This document shows, in pieces, positions 6,869 to 12,904 of a DNA stretch of 14,396 nucleotides (the stretch's first letter is position 1; the number at the start of each line of letters is the position of its first letter). Position numbers and translations under genes: made by a program. The notes beneath the pieces are model-generated. The model made no database searches and had not been told where the DNA came from. It worked only from the letters and a program-made list of their open reading frames with translations. The stretch spans positions 1 through 14,396 of the forward strand of contig JACCZA010000191.1 of NCBI GenBank assembly GCA_013696185.1. The letters run 5' to 3'. This stretch comes from Actinomycetota bacterium (GTDB lineage: Bacteria > Actinomycetota > Thermoleophilia > Gaiellales > Gaiellaceae).

Positions 6869-6895
6869 CTACACCGTCCCCGCGCCGACGGTTCC
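6869..6895 (-). promoter_or_regulatory. ECF-type autoregulatory promoter of the sigma gene (GGAACC-N14-GGTGTAG)
   Basis: On the reverse strand GGAACC (6895-6890) is followed after 14 bases by GGTGTAG (6875-6869), ending eight bases before the GTG start at 6860. GGAAC is the usual -35 of ECF sigma factors. Both boxes and the spacing are identical to the site before the FixH-like gene, while the spacer sequence differs. Confidence 0.65.
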
Positions 6896-6900
6896 CCTCG

Positions 6901-6912
6901 CGCGGGCCCGCG
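6901..6912. promoter_or_regulatory. 12-base perfect palindrome CGCGGGCCCGCG between divergent genes
   Basis: The palindrome lies between the ECF promoter and the start of the cyclic-nucleotide-binding gene. It could be an operator for either gene, but pure G/C palindromes arise easily in DNA this rich in GC. Confidence 0.25.
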
Positions 6913-6932
6913 GGTTAAGCTCACGGTTGGAC

Positions 6933-7346
6933 GTGCTGCACAAGAACGCGAAGATCGAGCTCTTGAAGCGGTCGCCGCTGTTCGAGGGCTGCTCGAAGCG
7001 GGAGCTGCAGAAGATCGCCTCGATCACGGACGAGCTCCAGCTCCCGAAAGGAACCGCGTTGATCACGGAGGGGGAGCGTGGCCGCGAGTTCTTCGCGCTC
7101 GTGCAGGGAGCCGTGGAGGTGCGCCGCAAGGGTCGCAAGGTGGCGGCGCTCGGGGACGGCGACTTCTTCGGCGAGATCGCGCTCGTCGCCGACACGCCCC
7201 GCTCGGCCACGGTGACGGCCGTCTCGCCGGTGAGCGTGCTCGTGATCGTCGACCGCGACTTCCGCATGCTCATGCGCGAGTCGCCCTCGATCCAGGGCAA
7301 GGTGCTGACGGCACTCGCCCAGCGCCTCGCGCCCGAGACGCTGTAG
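6933..7346 (+). CDS. Stand-alone cyclic-nucleotide-binding domain protein (CRP/FNR fold, no HTH)
   Basis: This 137-residue protein is a single cNMP-binding beta-barrel. KIELLKRSPLFEGCSKREL forms the N-terminal helix. GREFFALVQGAVEVRRKGRKV and then GDFFGEIALVADTPRSATV form the phosphate-binding cassette, with the FGEIAL glutamate and the PRSATV arginine that normally contact cyclic nucleotide. There is no DNA-binding domain after the barrel, so it is likely a sensor or partner subunit, not a transcription factor by itself. GTG at 6933 is preferred; an in-frame TTG at 6927 is an alternative. Neither has a Shine-Dalgarno. A TAAGCT box at 6916-6921 could be the -10 of a near-leaderless message. 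The stop is only four bases from the convergent dnaE stop. Ligand specificity is not proven. Confidence 0.85.
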   Translation: MLHKNAKIELLKRSPLFEGCSKRELQKIASITDELQLPKGTALITEGERGREFFALVQGAVEVRRKGRKVAALGDGDFFGEIALVADTPRSATVTAVSPVSVLVIVDRDFRMLMRESPSIQGKVLTALAQRLAPETL

Positions 7347-7350
7347 CCCC

Positions 7351-10300
7351 CTACGTGACGGCGGCCTCGCCGAGGAGCGACTTCAGCTCGGCGTAGAGGT
7401 CGGAGGTCGGCTGGACGCGGTAGCCGGGCCCGAACTCGAGCAGCCGCGAGCCCGCCGACATCTGGACTGCCACGTAGACCGGCGCGTCGCCCGGGAACTC
7501 CCGCAGGAGCACCGCGAGCTCCCTGATGACTCCGGCCGGGGCCTGCGCCGCGTCGATCCTCAGCCGCAGCTCCCTGCGCTCGGGCGCCGCCTCGAACGGC
7601 GAGACCTCGAGGGCGATCAGCTTCGTCTCGCCCTCCTGCTTGTGGTCGACCCGGCCCTTGACGACGAGGATCCGATCGGCGGTGCAGAGCTCGCGCGCGA
7701 CGGCGTGGACCGAGCTGAAGACCACGACCTCGCTGCTGCCGGTGAGGTCGTCGAGGCGCAGGAAGACCATCTGCTCGCCGCGCTTGGTCGTCAGCTGCTT
7801 CACCGCTCCGACGATGCCGCCGACGACGACGACCTCCCCGTCGCGCCGGCGCTCGAGCTCGGCGAGGCCGCAGTCGGCGCGCCGCCGCAGGGCCTCGCGG
7901 ATGCCGTGCAGCGGGTGCTCGGACACGTAGAGGCCGAGCGTCTCCTTCTCGAGGCGCAAGAGCTCGTTCTTCTCGAGCTCGCCGGGCGGCACGGAGGGAT
8001 GGTGGCGCGGGCGCTCGGCGGCGGGGCCGGCTGCGTCGTCGAAGCCGACGTCGAAGATCGAGCCCTGACCGGCCAGTCGGTCCGCCTGCTGCTTCTGGCC
8101 CCAGGCGAGCGCCTGCTCGAGCAGATCCAGCATCCCCCGCCGCGGTGCCCCGGTCGAGTCGAGCGCGCCGCATTTGACGAGCGACTCCAGCGAGCGCTTG
8201 TTCACGATCTGCAGGTCGACCCGCTCGGTGAAGTCCCAGATCGACGAGTAGCGCCCGCCCTCGCCCCGCGCGCGGATGATCGCCCGCGCCGCGGAGTCGC
8301 CGACGTTCTTCACGGCGTTCAGGCCGAACCGGATCTTGCCCTCGACGACCGCGAAGTCGCATTCCGACTCGTTCACGTCGGGTGGGAGCACCTCGATCCC
8401 GAGCTCGTCGCAGGCGTTGACGTAGAACGGCACACGATCCTTCGTGTTCATGACCGAGGAGATCAGCGCTGCCATGTACTCCCTGGCGTGGTTCGCCTTC
8501 AGCCACGCCGTGCGATAGGCGATCAGCGCGTAGCAGGCCGCGTGAGCCTTGTTGAACGAGTAGTCCTGGGACTGCTCCATGTCCTTCCAGAGCTGCTGGG
8601 CGACGCCCGGCGGCACGTCGTTGCCCGCGCACCCCTCCAGGAACTTCTCCTTGAGGGAGGCCATCAGGGCGTGGATCTTCTTGCCGATCGCCTTGCGCAG
8701 CGTCTCGGCCTCGGCCGGTGAGAAGCCGGCGAGCTCCTTCGCGATCTGCATGTACTGCTCCTGGAAGATGCAGATGCCGTAGGTCCCACCCGTGAGCGGG
8801 CGGAGCCGCTCGTCGATGAACGTGACGGGCTCCTGGCCGTTCTTGCGCCGCGCGTAGCCCGGGATGTAGCCCATCGGGCCGGGCCTGTAGAGGGCGACGA
8901 GCGCGACGAGGTCCTCGAACTCGGTCGGCTTCACCTGCCGCAGTGCCTCGCGCATGCCCGATGACTCGAACTGGAAGACGCCGGTCGAGTCTCCGCGCGC
9001 GAGCATCGCGTAGGTCTTGCGGTCGTCGAGCGGGATCGCCGCGATGTCGAGGCCGCCGACGAGCTCGACGGTCTTGTCGATCACGTCGAGGTTGCGCAGG
9101 CCGAGGAAGTCGATCTTCAGCAGGCCGAGGTCGACGACGTCCCACATGCCGAACTGCGTCACGATCTCCTGGTCCGACCCCTTCTGCTGCAGCGGGACGA
9201 CCTCGATCAGCGGCTGCGCGCCGATCACGACGCCCGCCGCGTGGATCGAGTCCTGGCGGACGAGCCCCTCGAGCGGCCTCGCGAGATCGACGATCTCCCG
9301 CGCGACCGGATCGGAGTCGTAGAGCCCCTTCAGCTCCTGGCCGGGCTTGAGGCAGGCGCCCAGGCTCTGCCCCGGGCCCTCGGGAATCGTCTTCGCGATC
9401 TTGTCGACGACCCCGTAGGGCACCTCGAGCACGCGCCCCGCGTCCCGGACGGCGGCCCGGGCGGCCATCGTCCCGAACGTGATGATCTGCGCCACCCGCT
9501 CGCGGCCGTACTTCTCGGCCACGTAGTTGATCACCCGATCCCGTCCGGCGACCGAGAAGTCGATGTCCATGTCGGGGAGGTCCTTGCGGGCGGGGTTGAG
9601 GAAGCGCTCGAAGAGCAGCCCGTAGCGCATGGGGTCCACGTCCGTGATCTGGAGCGAGTAGGCCGCGAGCGAGCCCGCCGAGGAGCCGCGGCCCGGGCCG
9701 ACGCTGATGCCGTTCTGCCTGGCGAAGTGGATGAAGTCCCAGACGATGAGGAAGTAGTCCGCGAAGCCCATCTCCTTGATCGTCTTGAGCTCGAAGCGCA
9801 GGCGCTCCCGCAGCTCCTCGGTCACCCGCTCGTACCGCCGCTCGAGACCCTTCTCGCACAGCTCGACGAGGTAGTCGAACGCGTCGCGGCCGCCGGGCGT
9901 CGGGTACTCCGGCAGCAGGATCCGCCCGAGCTCCATCGAGATGTTGCAGCGCTCGGCGATCTCGAGCGTCCTGCGCAGCGCCGCCTCCTGGCCCGGGAAG
10001 TCGAGCGCCATCTCCTCGGGTGTCTTGAAGAAGAACTGGTCGGTGTCGAAGCGCCAGTGGCTCGGGTTCTTGAGCGAGTCGCCCGACTGGATGCAGAGCA
10101 GCGCCTCGTGCGCGCGCGCGTCCTCGTGCAGGAGGTAGTGCACGTCCCCGGTACCGACGAGCGGCAGACCCGCCTCGCCGGCGAGCCGCACGAGCTGGGG
10201 GTTGATGCGCGCCTGCTCCGCGAGACCGGCGTTCTGGAGCTCGACGTAGGTCGACTCGCGCCCGAAGATCTGCGCGAGCCGGTCGAGGTCGGCCGCCGCG

Positions 10301-10752
10301 TCGGTCGGGCGGTTCTCCTCGAGCGCCTTGCAGACGCGGCCGGACAGGCAGCCGGAGAGGGCGATCACGCCGGAGGCGTGCTGCTCGAGGAGGCCCCAGT
10401 CGACGCGCGGCTTGTAGTAGTAGCCCTGCAGGAAGCCGGCCGAGGCGAGCCGGATCAGGTTCCCGTAGCCCTCGTTCGTCTCCGCGAGCAGCGTGAGGTG
10501 CGCGTAGCCCTTCGTCTGGGCGCGCGCGTCGTCGGCGACGTAGACCTCGCAGCCGACGATCGGCTTGACCCCGTGCTTGCGCGCCTCGCGGTAGAGCTCG
10601 ACCGAGCCCGCCAGCGAGCCGTGGTCGGTGAGGGCGACGGCGGGCATCTCGAGCTCGGCGGCACGGGCGGCGAGCGCAGGGATGCGGCACGCCCCGTCCA
10701 GGATGGAGTACTCGGAGTGGACGTGGAGGTGGACGAAGGGGGCTTCGGGCAC
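7351..10752 (-). CDS. dnaE: DNA polymerase III alpha subunit, DnaE1 type
   Basis: This is the replicative polymerase, 1133 residues, near the usual length of DnaE. The N-terminal PHP domain (about 1-210) keeps the whole metal-binding set known from actinobacterial DnaE1: H10 and H12, D19, H44 (TDHG), E69 (GCEVYVA), H85, C135 (ALSGCL), D203 and H205 (GDVHYL). A proofreading 3'-5' exonuclease is therefore predicted within the same chain. The palm carries the catalytic aspartates in PDMDIDF (D394, D396) and KIDFLGL (D548), and the finger/palm motif VGPGRGSSAGSLAAY lies at 351-365. Helix-hairpin-helix and OB-fold parts follow; the OB segment (VVVVGGIVGAVKQLTTKRG) begins near residue 970. The start is GTG at 10752, with no Shine-Dalgarno and a TAGAAT box nine bases upstream. 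No frameshift was seen. Confidence 0.97.
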   Translation of the reverse strand: MPEAPFVHLHVHSEYSILDGACRIPALAARAAELEMPAVALTDHGSLAGSVELYREARKHGVKPIVGCEVYVADDARAQTKGYAHLTLLAETNEGYGNLIRLASAGFLQGYYYKPRVDWGLLEQHASGVIALSGCLSGRVCKALEENRPTDAAADLDRLAQIFGRESTYVELQNAGLAEQARINPQLVRLAGEAGLPLVGTGDVHYLLHEDARAHEALLCIQSGDSLKNPSHWRFDTDQFFFKTPEEMALDFPGQEAALRRTLEIAERCNISMELGRILLPEYPTPGGRDAFDYLVELCEKGLERRYERVTEELRERLRFELKTIKEMGFADYFLIVWDFIHFARQNGISVGPGRGSSAGSLAAYSLQITDVDPMRYGLLFERFLNPARKDLPDMDIDFSVAGRDRVINYVAEKYGRERVAQIITFGTMAARAAVRDAGRVLEVPYGVVDKIAKTIPEGPGQSLGACLKPGQELKGLYDSDPVAREIVDLARPLEGLVRQDSIHAAGVVIGAQPLIEVVPLQQKGSDQEIVTQFGMWDVVDLGLLKIDFLGLRNLDVIDKTVELVGGLDIAAIPLDDRKTYAMLARGDSTGVFQFESSGMREALRQVKPTEFEDLVALVALYRPGPMGYIPGYARRKNGQEPVTFIDERLRPLTGGTYGICIFQEQYMQIAKELAGFSPAEAETLRKAIGKKIHALMASLKEKFLEGCAGNDVPPGVAQQLWKDMEQSQDYSFNKAHAACYALIAYRTAWLKANHAREYMAALISSVMNTKDRVPFYVNACDELGIEVLPPDVNESECDFAVVEGKIRFGLNAVKNVGDSAARAIIRARGEGGRYSSIWDFTERVDLQIVNKRSLESLVKCGALDSTGAPRRGMLDLLEQALAWGQKQQADRLAGQGSIFDVGFDDAAGPAAERPRHHPSVPPGELEKNELLRLEKETLGLYVSEHPLHGIREALRRRADCGLAELERRRDGEVVVVGGIVGAVKQLTTKRGEQMVFLRLDDLTGSSEVVVFSSVHAVARELCTADRILVVKGRVDHKQEGETKLIALEVSPFEAAPERRELRLRIDAAQAPAGVIRELAVLLREFPGDAPVYVAVQMSAGSRLLEFGPGYRVQPTSDLYAELKSLLGEAAVT

Positions 10753-10761
10753 GGGCAGTCG

Positions 10762-10767
10762 ATTCTA
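10762..10767 (-). promoter_or_regulatory. Candidate -10 box (TAGAAT) for dnaE
   Basis: TAGAAT on the reverse strand matches five of six consensus bases and ends nine bases before the GTG of dnaE, implying a leader of at most a few bases. The -35 region (TCCGAA) is poor. It lies in the 47-base gap after the XRE-TPR gene. Confidence 0.4.
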
Positions 10768-10799
10768 GAAGCGGGTGCGGCGGTTTCGGACGGACGCCC

Positions 10800-12080
10800 C
10801 TACAGGAGCACCCGTCCGGCGCTGTCCTGCACGTGGAGCGCCCGCTCGAGCACCTCCAGGGCCTGCTCGGTACGGCCGTCCCGCTTGAGGCTTGCGGCAA
10901 GCCGCCTGTAGCCCGAGAGCAGGTAGCGCGTCTTGCCATGGGGCTCGAGCAGCCGGACGCCCGACTCGTACAGCTCGCGCGCGCGTCCAGGCTCGCCGAG
11001 CCCCTCGAAGATCTCGCCGAGGAGCAGGTGCACGCGACCGGCGTCGACGGGAAGCGCAGCTCCGAGCCGGTCGAGGATCGTCATCGCGAGCTCGGCGGCT
11101 CTCGGACCCTGACCCAGCGCGGCGAGCGAGCGAGCCTCCTCGATCCGGTAGTGGGCGAGCTCGAGGGGCGTCGCGGCCGACTCGATCAGCGGCCAGCCCT
11201 CGTCCAGGATCCGCTGCGCCTCGGCCGGACGGCCCAGGTCGAGGTAGATGTGCGCAAGCGATTGATGCGCGTGGCCGAGTGCGTAGCTGTCCTCCGTCGC
11301 CCGCAGCGTCTCCAGCGTCTTCTTCGCGTACCGCTCGGCGAGCTCGCTCTTTCCCTGCTCGATCAGCAGCCTCGACTGCGACCAGAGGAGCCGCGAGCGC
11401 GTGTAGGGGTCCGTAACCCCCCGGCCTCGCTCTAGCGCACCGGCGACGACCAGCTCCGCCTCGTCGAACTGGCCGAGGTCGCTGAGCGCGTAGCCGAGCA
11501 GGCACGCGAACCGGACGTACTGGATCGCGTCCCCGTCGCTGCCGAGCCGCTTCAGGCAGCGCCGGAAGAGGGCGATCGCGGGCGCGAGCTCCTCGAGGCT
11601 CGCGTACGCGCGGCCGAGTGCCTCCGCCAGGCGCGGCCGGTCCGCGGGCTCGGCGCCCGTGAGGGCGAGCGCGCGCTCGAGGAGCTCGATCGCCTGCCGC
11701 GGCTCTCCCCGCTGGGCGGCGAGGTGGCCGAGGCCCTCGAGCGCCTCGGACTTGACCTCGACGCTCGTGGCCTCCCCGAGAGCCTTGCCGTAGAGATCGT
11801 GCGCCTCCGCCCCCTCGCCGAGGCGCAGAGCGATCTCCGCATCGACGAGGACCGCGCACCAGACTCCATCCCCCTCGCTCCCCGTGAGCAGGTACTCCTC
11901 GCTCACCCCGAGCCGGTCCGCGAGCTCGCGCACGAGGTGCAGGGAGGGCACCCGATCCCCGGCCTCGATCCGGGAGACGTAGCCGGCCGAGCAGCCGTCG
12001 AAGGCGAGCTCCCCTTGACTCAGGCCCGCGCGCTTGCGCAGCTCCTGCAGACGGCGCCCCAGCGCGGCCGGGTCCTCCAC
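10800..12080 (-). CDS. XRE-type HTH regulator with C-terminal TPR domain (RRNPP-like)
   Basis: The 426-residue protein has a Cro/C1-type helix-turn-helix at about 6-65 (LGRRLQELRKRAGLSQGELAF, then GYVSRIEAGDRVPSLHLVREL and LGVSEEYLL). About 330 residues of tetratricopeptide repeats follow, for example RQAIELLERALAL, LAEALGRAYASLEELAPAI, AHQSLAHIYLDLGRPAEA and RVHLLLGEIFEGLGEPGRARELYESG. This is the architecture of RRNPP receptors (Rgg, PlcR, PrgX), in which the TPR part binds a small imported peptide. From memory, similar proteins are numerous in Thermoleophilia genomes. The start is GTG at 12080, which puts the HTH at the usual distance. A good Shine-Dalgarno-like AAAGGAG occurs about 30 bases further upstream with no start codon after it, so the start is not fully settled. 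A tiny peptide gene diverges from it. Confidence 0.88.
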   Translation of the reverse strand: MEDPAALGRRLQELRKRAGLSQGELAFDGCSAGYVSRIEAGDRVPSLHLVRELADRLGVSEEYLLTGSEGDGVWCAVLVDAEIALRLGEGAEAHDLYGKALGEATSVEVKSEALEGLGHLAAQRGEPRQAIELLERALALTGAEPADRPRLAEALGRAYASLEELAPAIALFRRCLKRLGSDGDAIQYVRFACLLGYALSDLGQFDEAELVVAGALERGRGVTDPYTRSRLLWSQSRLLIEQGKSELAERYAKKTLETLRATEDSYALGHAHQSLAHIYLDLGRPAEAQRILDEGWPLIESAATPLELAHYRIEEARSLAALGQGPRAAELAMTILDRLGAALPVDAGRVHLLLGEIFEGLGEPGRARELYESGVRLLEPHGKTRYLLSGYRRLAASLKRDGRTEQALEVLERALHVQDSAGRVLL

Positions 12081-12154
12081 ATGCCGTATGTGTCGTCTGG
12101 CTATCGCCCCCGCTCCTTTCGTGGTGTTGTCGAACCCGCCCAGCCCGGCGGGAG

Positions 12155-12165
12155 CCCCTGCGGGG
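12155..12165. promoter_or_regulatory. Palindrome CCCC-TGC-GGGG upstream of the XRE-TPR gene (candidate operator)
   Basis: Its 11 bases are the exact reverse complement of the palindrome in the spacer of the peptide promoter (12373-12383). It lies about 75 bases before the GTG of the regulator. A shared site on both sides of a divergent pair is what a self-regulating HTH protein would use; this is inference. Confidence 0.4.
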
Positions 12166-12173
12166 GCCCTCCT

Positions 12174-12277
12174 TCCGACGTAACCCCTGCCACCGGCCAG
12201 ACACCGCCCAGCGTCTCTCCGGCCTGAACCCCTGGTCTCGACCTTGCGGTCAGGGCGAACGTAAACGGGACGTCGGA
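12174..12277 (-). ncRNA. Candidate structured leader of the XRE-TPR gene (three-way junction)
   Basis: Read on the reverse strand, TCCGACGT and ACGTCGGA can pair (8 bp) and enclose about 88 bases. Within lie a CCCT..AGGG / GACC-GCAA-GGTC stem with a GNRA-type loop and a GGCC..AGACGC-N6-GTGTCT..GGCC stem with one G-U pair. The GNRA loop exists only on the reverse strand, favouring a role in the regulator's leader. It matches no riboswitch class I know. In GC-rich DNA such folds can arise by chance. Confidence 0.25.
12204..12217 (+). repeat. Direct repeat copy 1, CCGCCCAGCGTCTC
   Basis: Matches copy 2 at 12407-12420 in 13 of 14 bases. A shorter match (CCGCCCAG) also occurs at 12136-12143. The three lie within 285 bases of the intergenic control region. 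Confidence 0.45.
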
Positions 12278-12366
12278 CAGCAGGGCGTCACTCGCTCGCC
12301 CCTCGATCGAAGCGGCCCCTTTGGGGCCGTTGCCCGCAAAGAGCGGGTCTCGAAGCCGTCTCCGCC

Positions 12367-12396
12367 TTGCCTCCCCGCAGGGGAAGGTCCTATACT
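12367..12396 (+). promoter_or_regulatory. Sigma70-like promoter of the small peptide gene with palindrome in its spacer
   Basis: TTGCCT (12367-12372) and TATACT (12391-12396) are separated by 18 bases, giving good matches to the -35 and -10 consensus. The spacer contains CCCC-GCA-GGGG (12373-12383), extendable to five-base arms (TCCCC/GGGGA). Transcription would start near 12403, about 48 bases before the ATG. A protein bound in the spacer would control the promoter directly. Confidence 0.55.
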
Positions 12397-12406
12397 CCGC
12401 GGGCAA

Positions 12407-12420
12407 CCGCCCAGTGTCTC
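12407..12420 (+). repeat. Direct repeat copy 2, CCGCCCAGTGTCTC
   Basis: The second copy of the repeat begins just after the predicted transcription start of the peptide gene, in its leader. It has one mismatch to the copy at 12204-12217. Confidence 0.45.
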
Positions 12421-12450
12421 GTGTCATCGACCAAAGTTGAGGTGCTCCGC

Positions 12451-12534
12451 ATGAAGGCTCGCCTGATCTCGCTCGTCCTCGCCCTCGGTGCGATCGCGTC
12501 CGTTGCCGGCGGAGGCTCCCCCTGGGGTCACTAG
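12451..12534 (+). CDS. 27-residue signal-peptide-like peptide, candidate pheromone precursor
   Basis: This reading frame runs from an ATG at 12451 to a TAG at 12532-12534. Seven bases before the ATG lies GAGGT, a proper Shine-Dalgarno, and further up a sigma70-like promoter. The peptide has a positively charged start (MKARL), a hydrophobic stretch (residues 6-18, ISLVLALGAIASV) and a short polar tail (AGGGSPWGH). That is the make-up of a secreted peptide whose last five to eight residues would be released. It diverges from the XRE-TPR gene, matching the gene pair seen in RRNPP signalling. Codons end mostly in G or C, as in other genes here. The frame is short enough that chance cannot be excluded; the evidence is the combination of SD, promoter, signal-like sequence and neighbour. 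A toxin or a leader peptide are other possibilities. Confidence 0.6.
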   Translation: MKARLISLVLALGAIASVAGGGSPWGH

Positions 12535-12863
12535 GCGCCTGACAGGGCGGAAAGCTCGACGCGCCACACGAAGCGGCGCTCCTTCCCCAGCGCGTAGAGC
12601 GGGCCGCGAGCGGCTCCGCGTGCCCCGGAGCTCGAAAGCACCTCGAGCGTCGTCGGCGCCCGAGCGGTGCGCGTAGCGCGCGCCGCAGCGGCCTGCGATC
12701 ACCGACCTCCCCACCCCGCCCGGCACGTGAAGGGAGACGGGGTGTAGATCGAGGGACGCCGACGAGGCGGCGCGCTCTCTCACCGCCGTCCCGAGTGCTG
12801 CGCCGGGCAGCGCTCTCGGCGTGTCGACCGGAGATGGCCCACAGCGCGTGCGCGAGAGGGAGA
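12535..12863. other. Non-coding stretch after the peptide gene, with a possible decayed gene end on the reverse strand
   Basis: No convincing full gene is visible. On the reverse strand one frame from about 12700 to 12531 reads without stops and ends ...GPLYALGKERRFVWRVELSALSG before a TAG. It has GC-rich third positions but no good start and is closed by a TGA upstream. It may be the remnant of a gene. Its stop overlaps the peptide gene's stop in the shared bases CTAG. The remainder may simply be the 3' untranslated part of the peptide transcript. Confidence 0.3.
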
Positions 12864-12896
12864 AGAGGCGGAGCCCGTCGCATCGGCTCCGCCTCT
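12864..12896. terminator. 12-bp perfect hairpin, probable bidirectional terminator
   Basis: AGAGGCGGAGCC and GGCTCCGCCTCT pair perfectly around a nine-base loop. It lies 330 bases after the peptide gene and before the AT-rich region. There is no T-run on the forward side and a pyrimidine-rich stretch (TTCTCCCTCTC) on the reverse side. It is the strongest simple hairpin in this gap and would end the peptide transcript. It could instead protect a 3' RNA end. Confidence 0.55.
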
Positions 12897-12904
12897 CCTC
12901 GCCC

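Larger units (their letters stand above)
12081..12450. other. Divergent intergenic region, rich in palindromes and repeats
   Basis: About 370 bases between the XRE-TPR gene (-) and the small peptide gene (+). It holds three CCCC-N3-GGGG palindromes, a 14-base direct repeat, a candidate branched RNA fold, two further hairpins (CGGCCCC-TTT-GGGGCCG at 12313-12329 and CCCGC-N5-GCGGG at 12333-12347) and the peptide promoter. No conserved reading frame or known riboswitch was recognised. The density of symmetric elements suggests a control region for both genes. Confidence 0.6.

Noticed and set aside
6869..10939. A stop-free reverse-strand frame of more than 1300 codons overlapping dnaE in another frame
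   Set aside because: It is an artefact of very high GC content. The composition is low-complexity Arg/Ala/Gly/Pro with no domain, while the true dnaE frame shows all motifs.
12121..12360. A cobalamin or ZTP riboswitch in the intergenic region
   Set aside because: Only scattered short matches (GGTGGCAG, CCGCCCAG) are present and the full consensus cores are missing.
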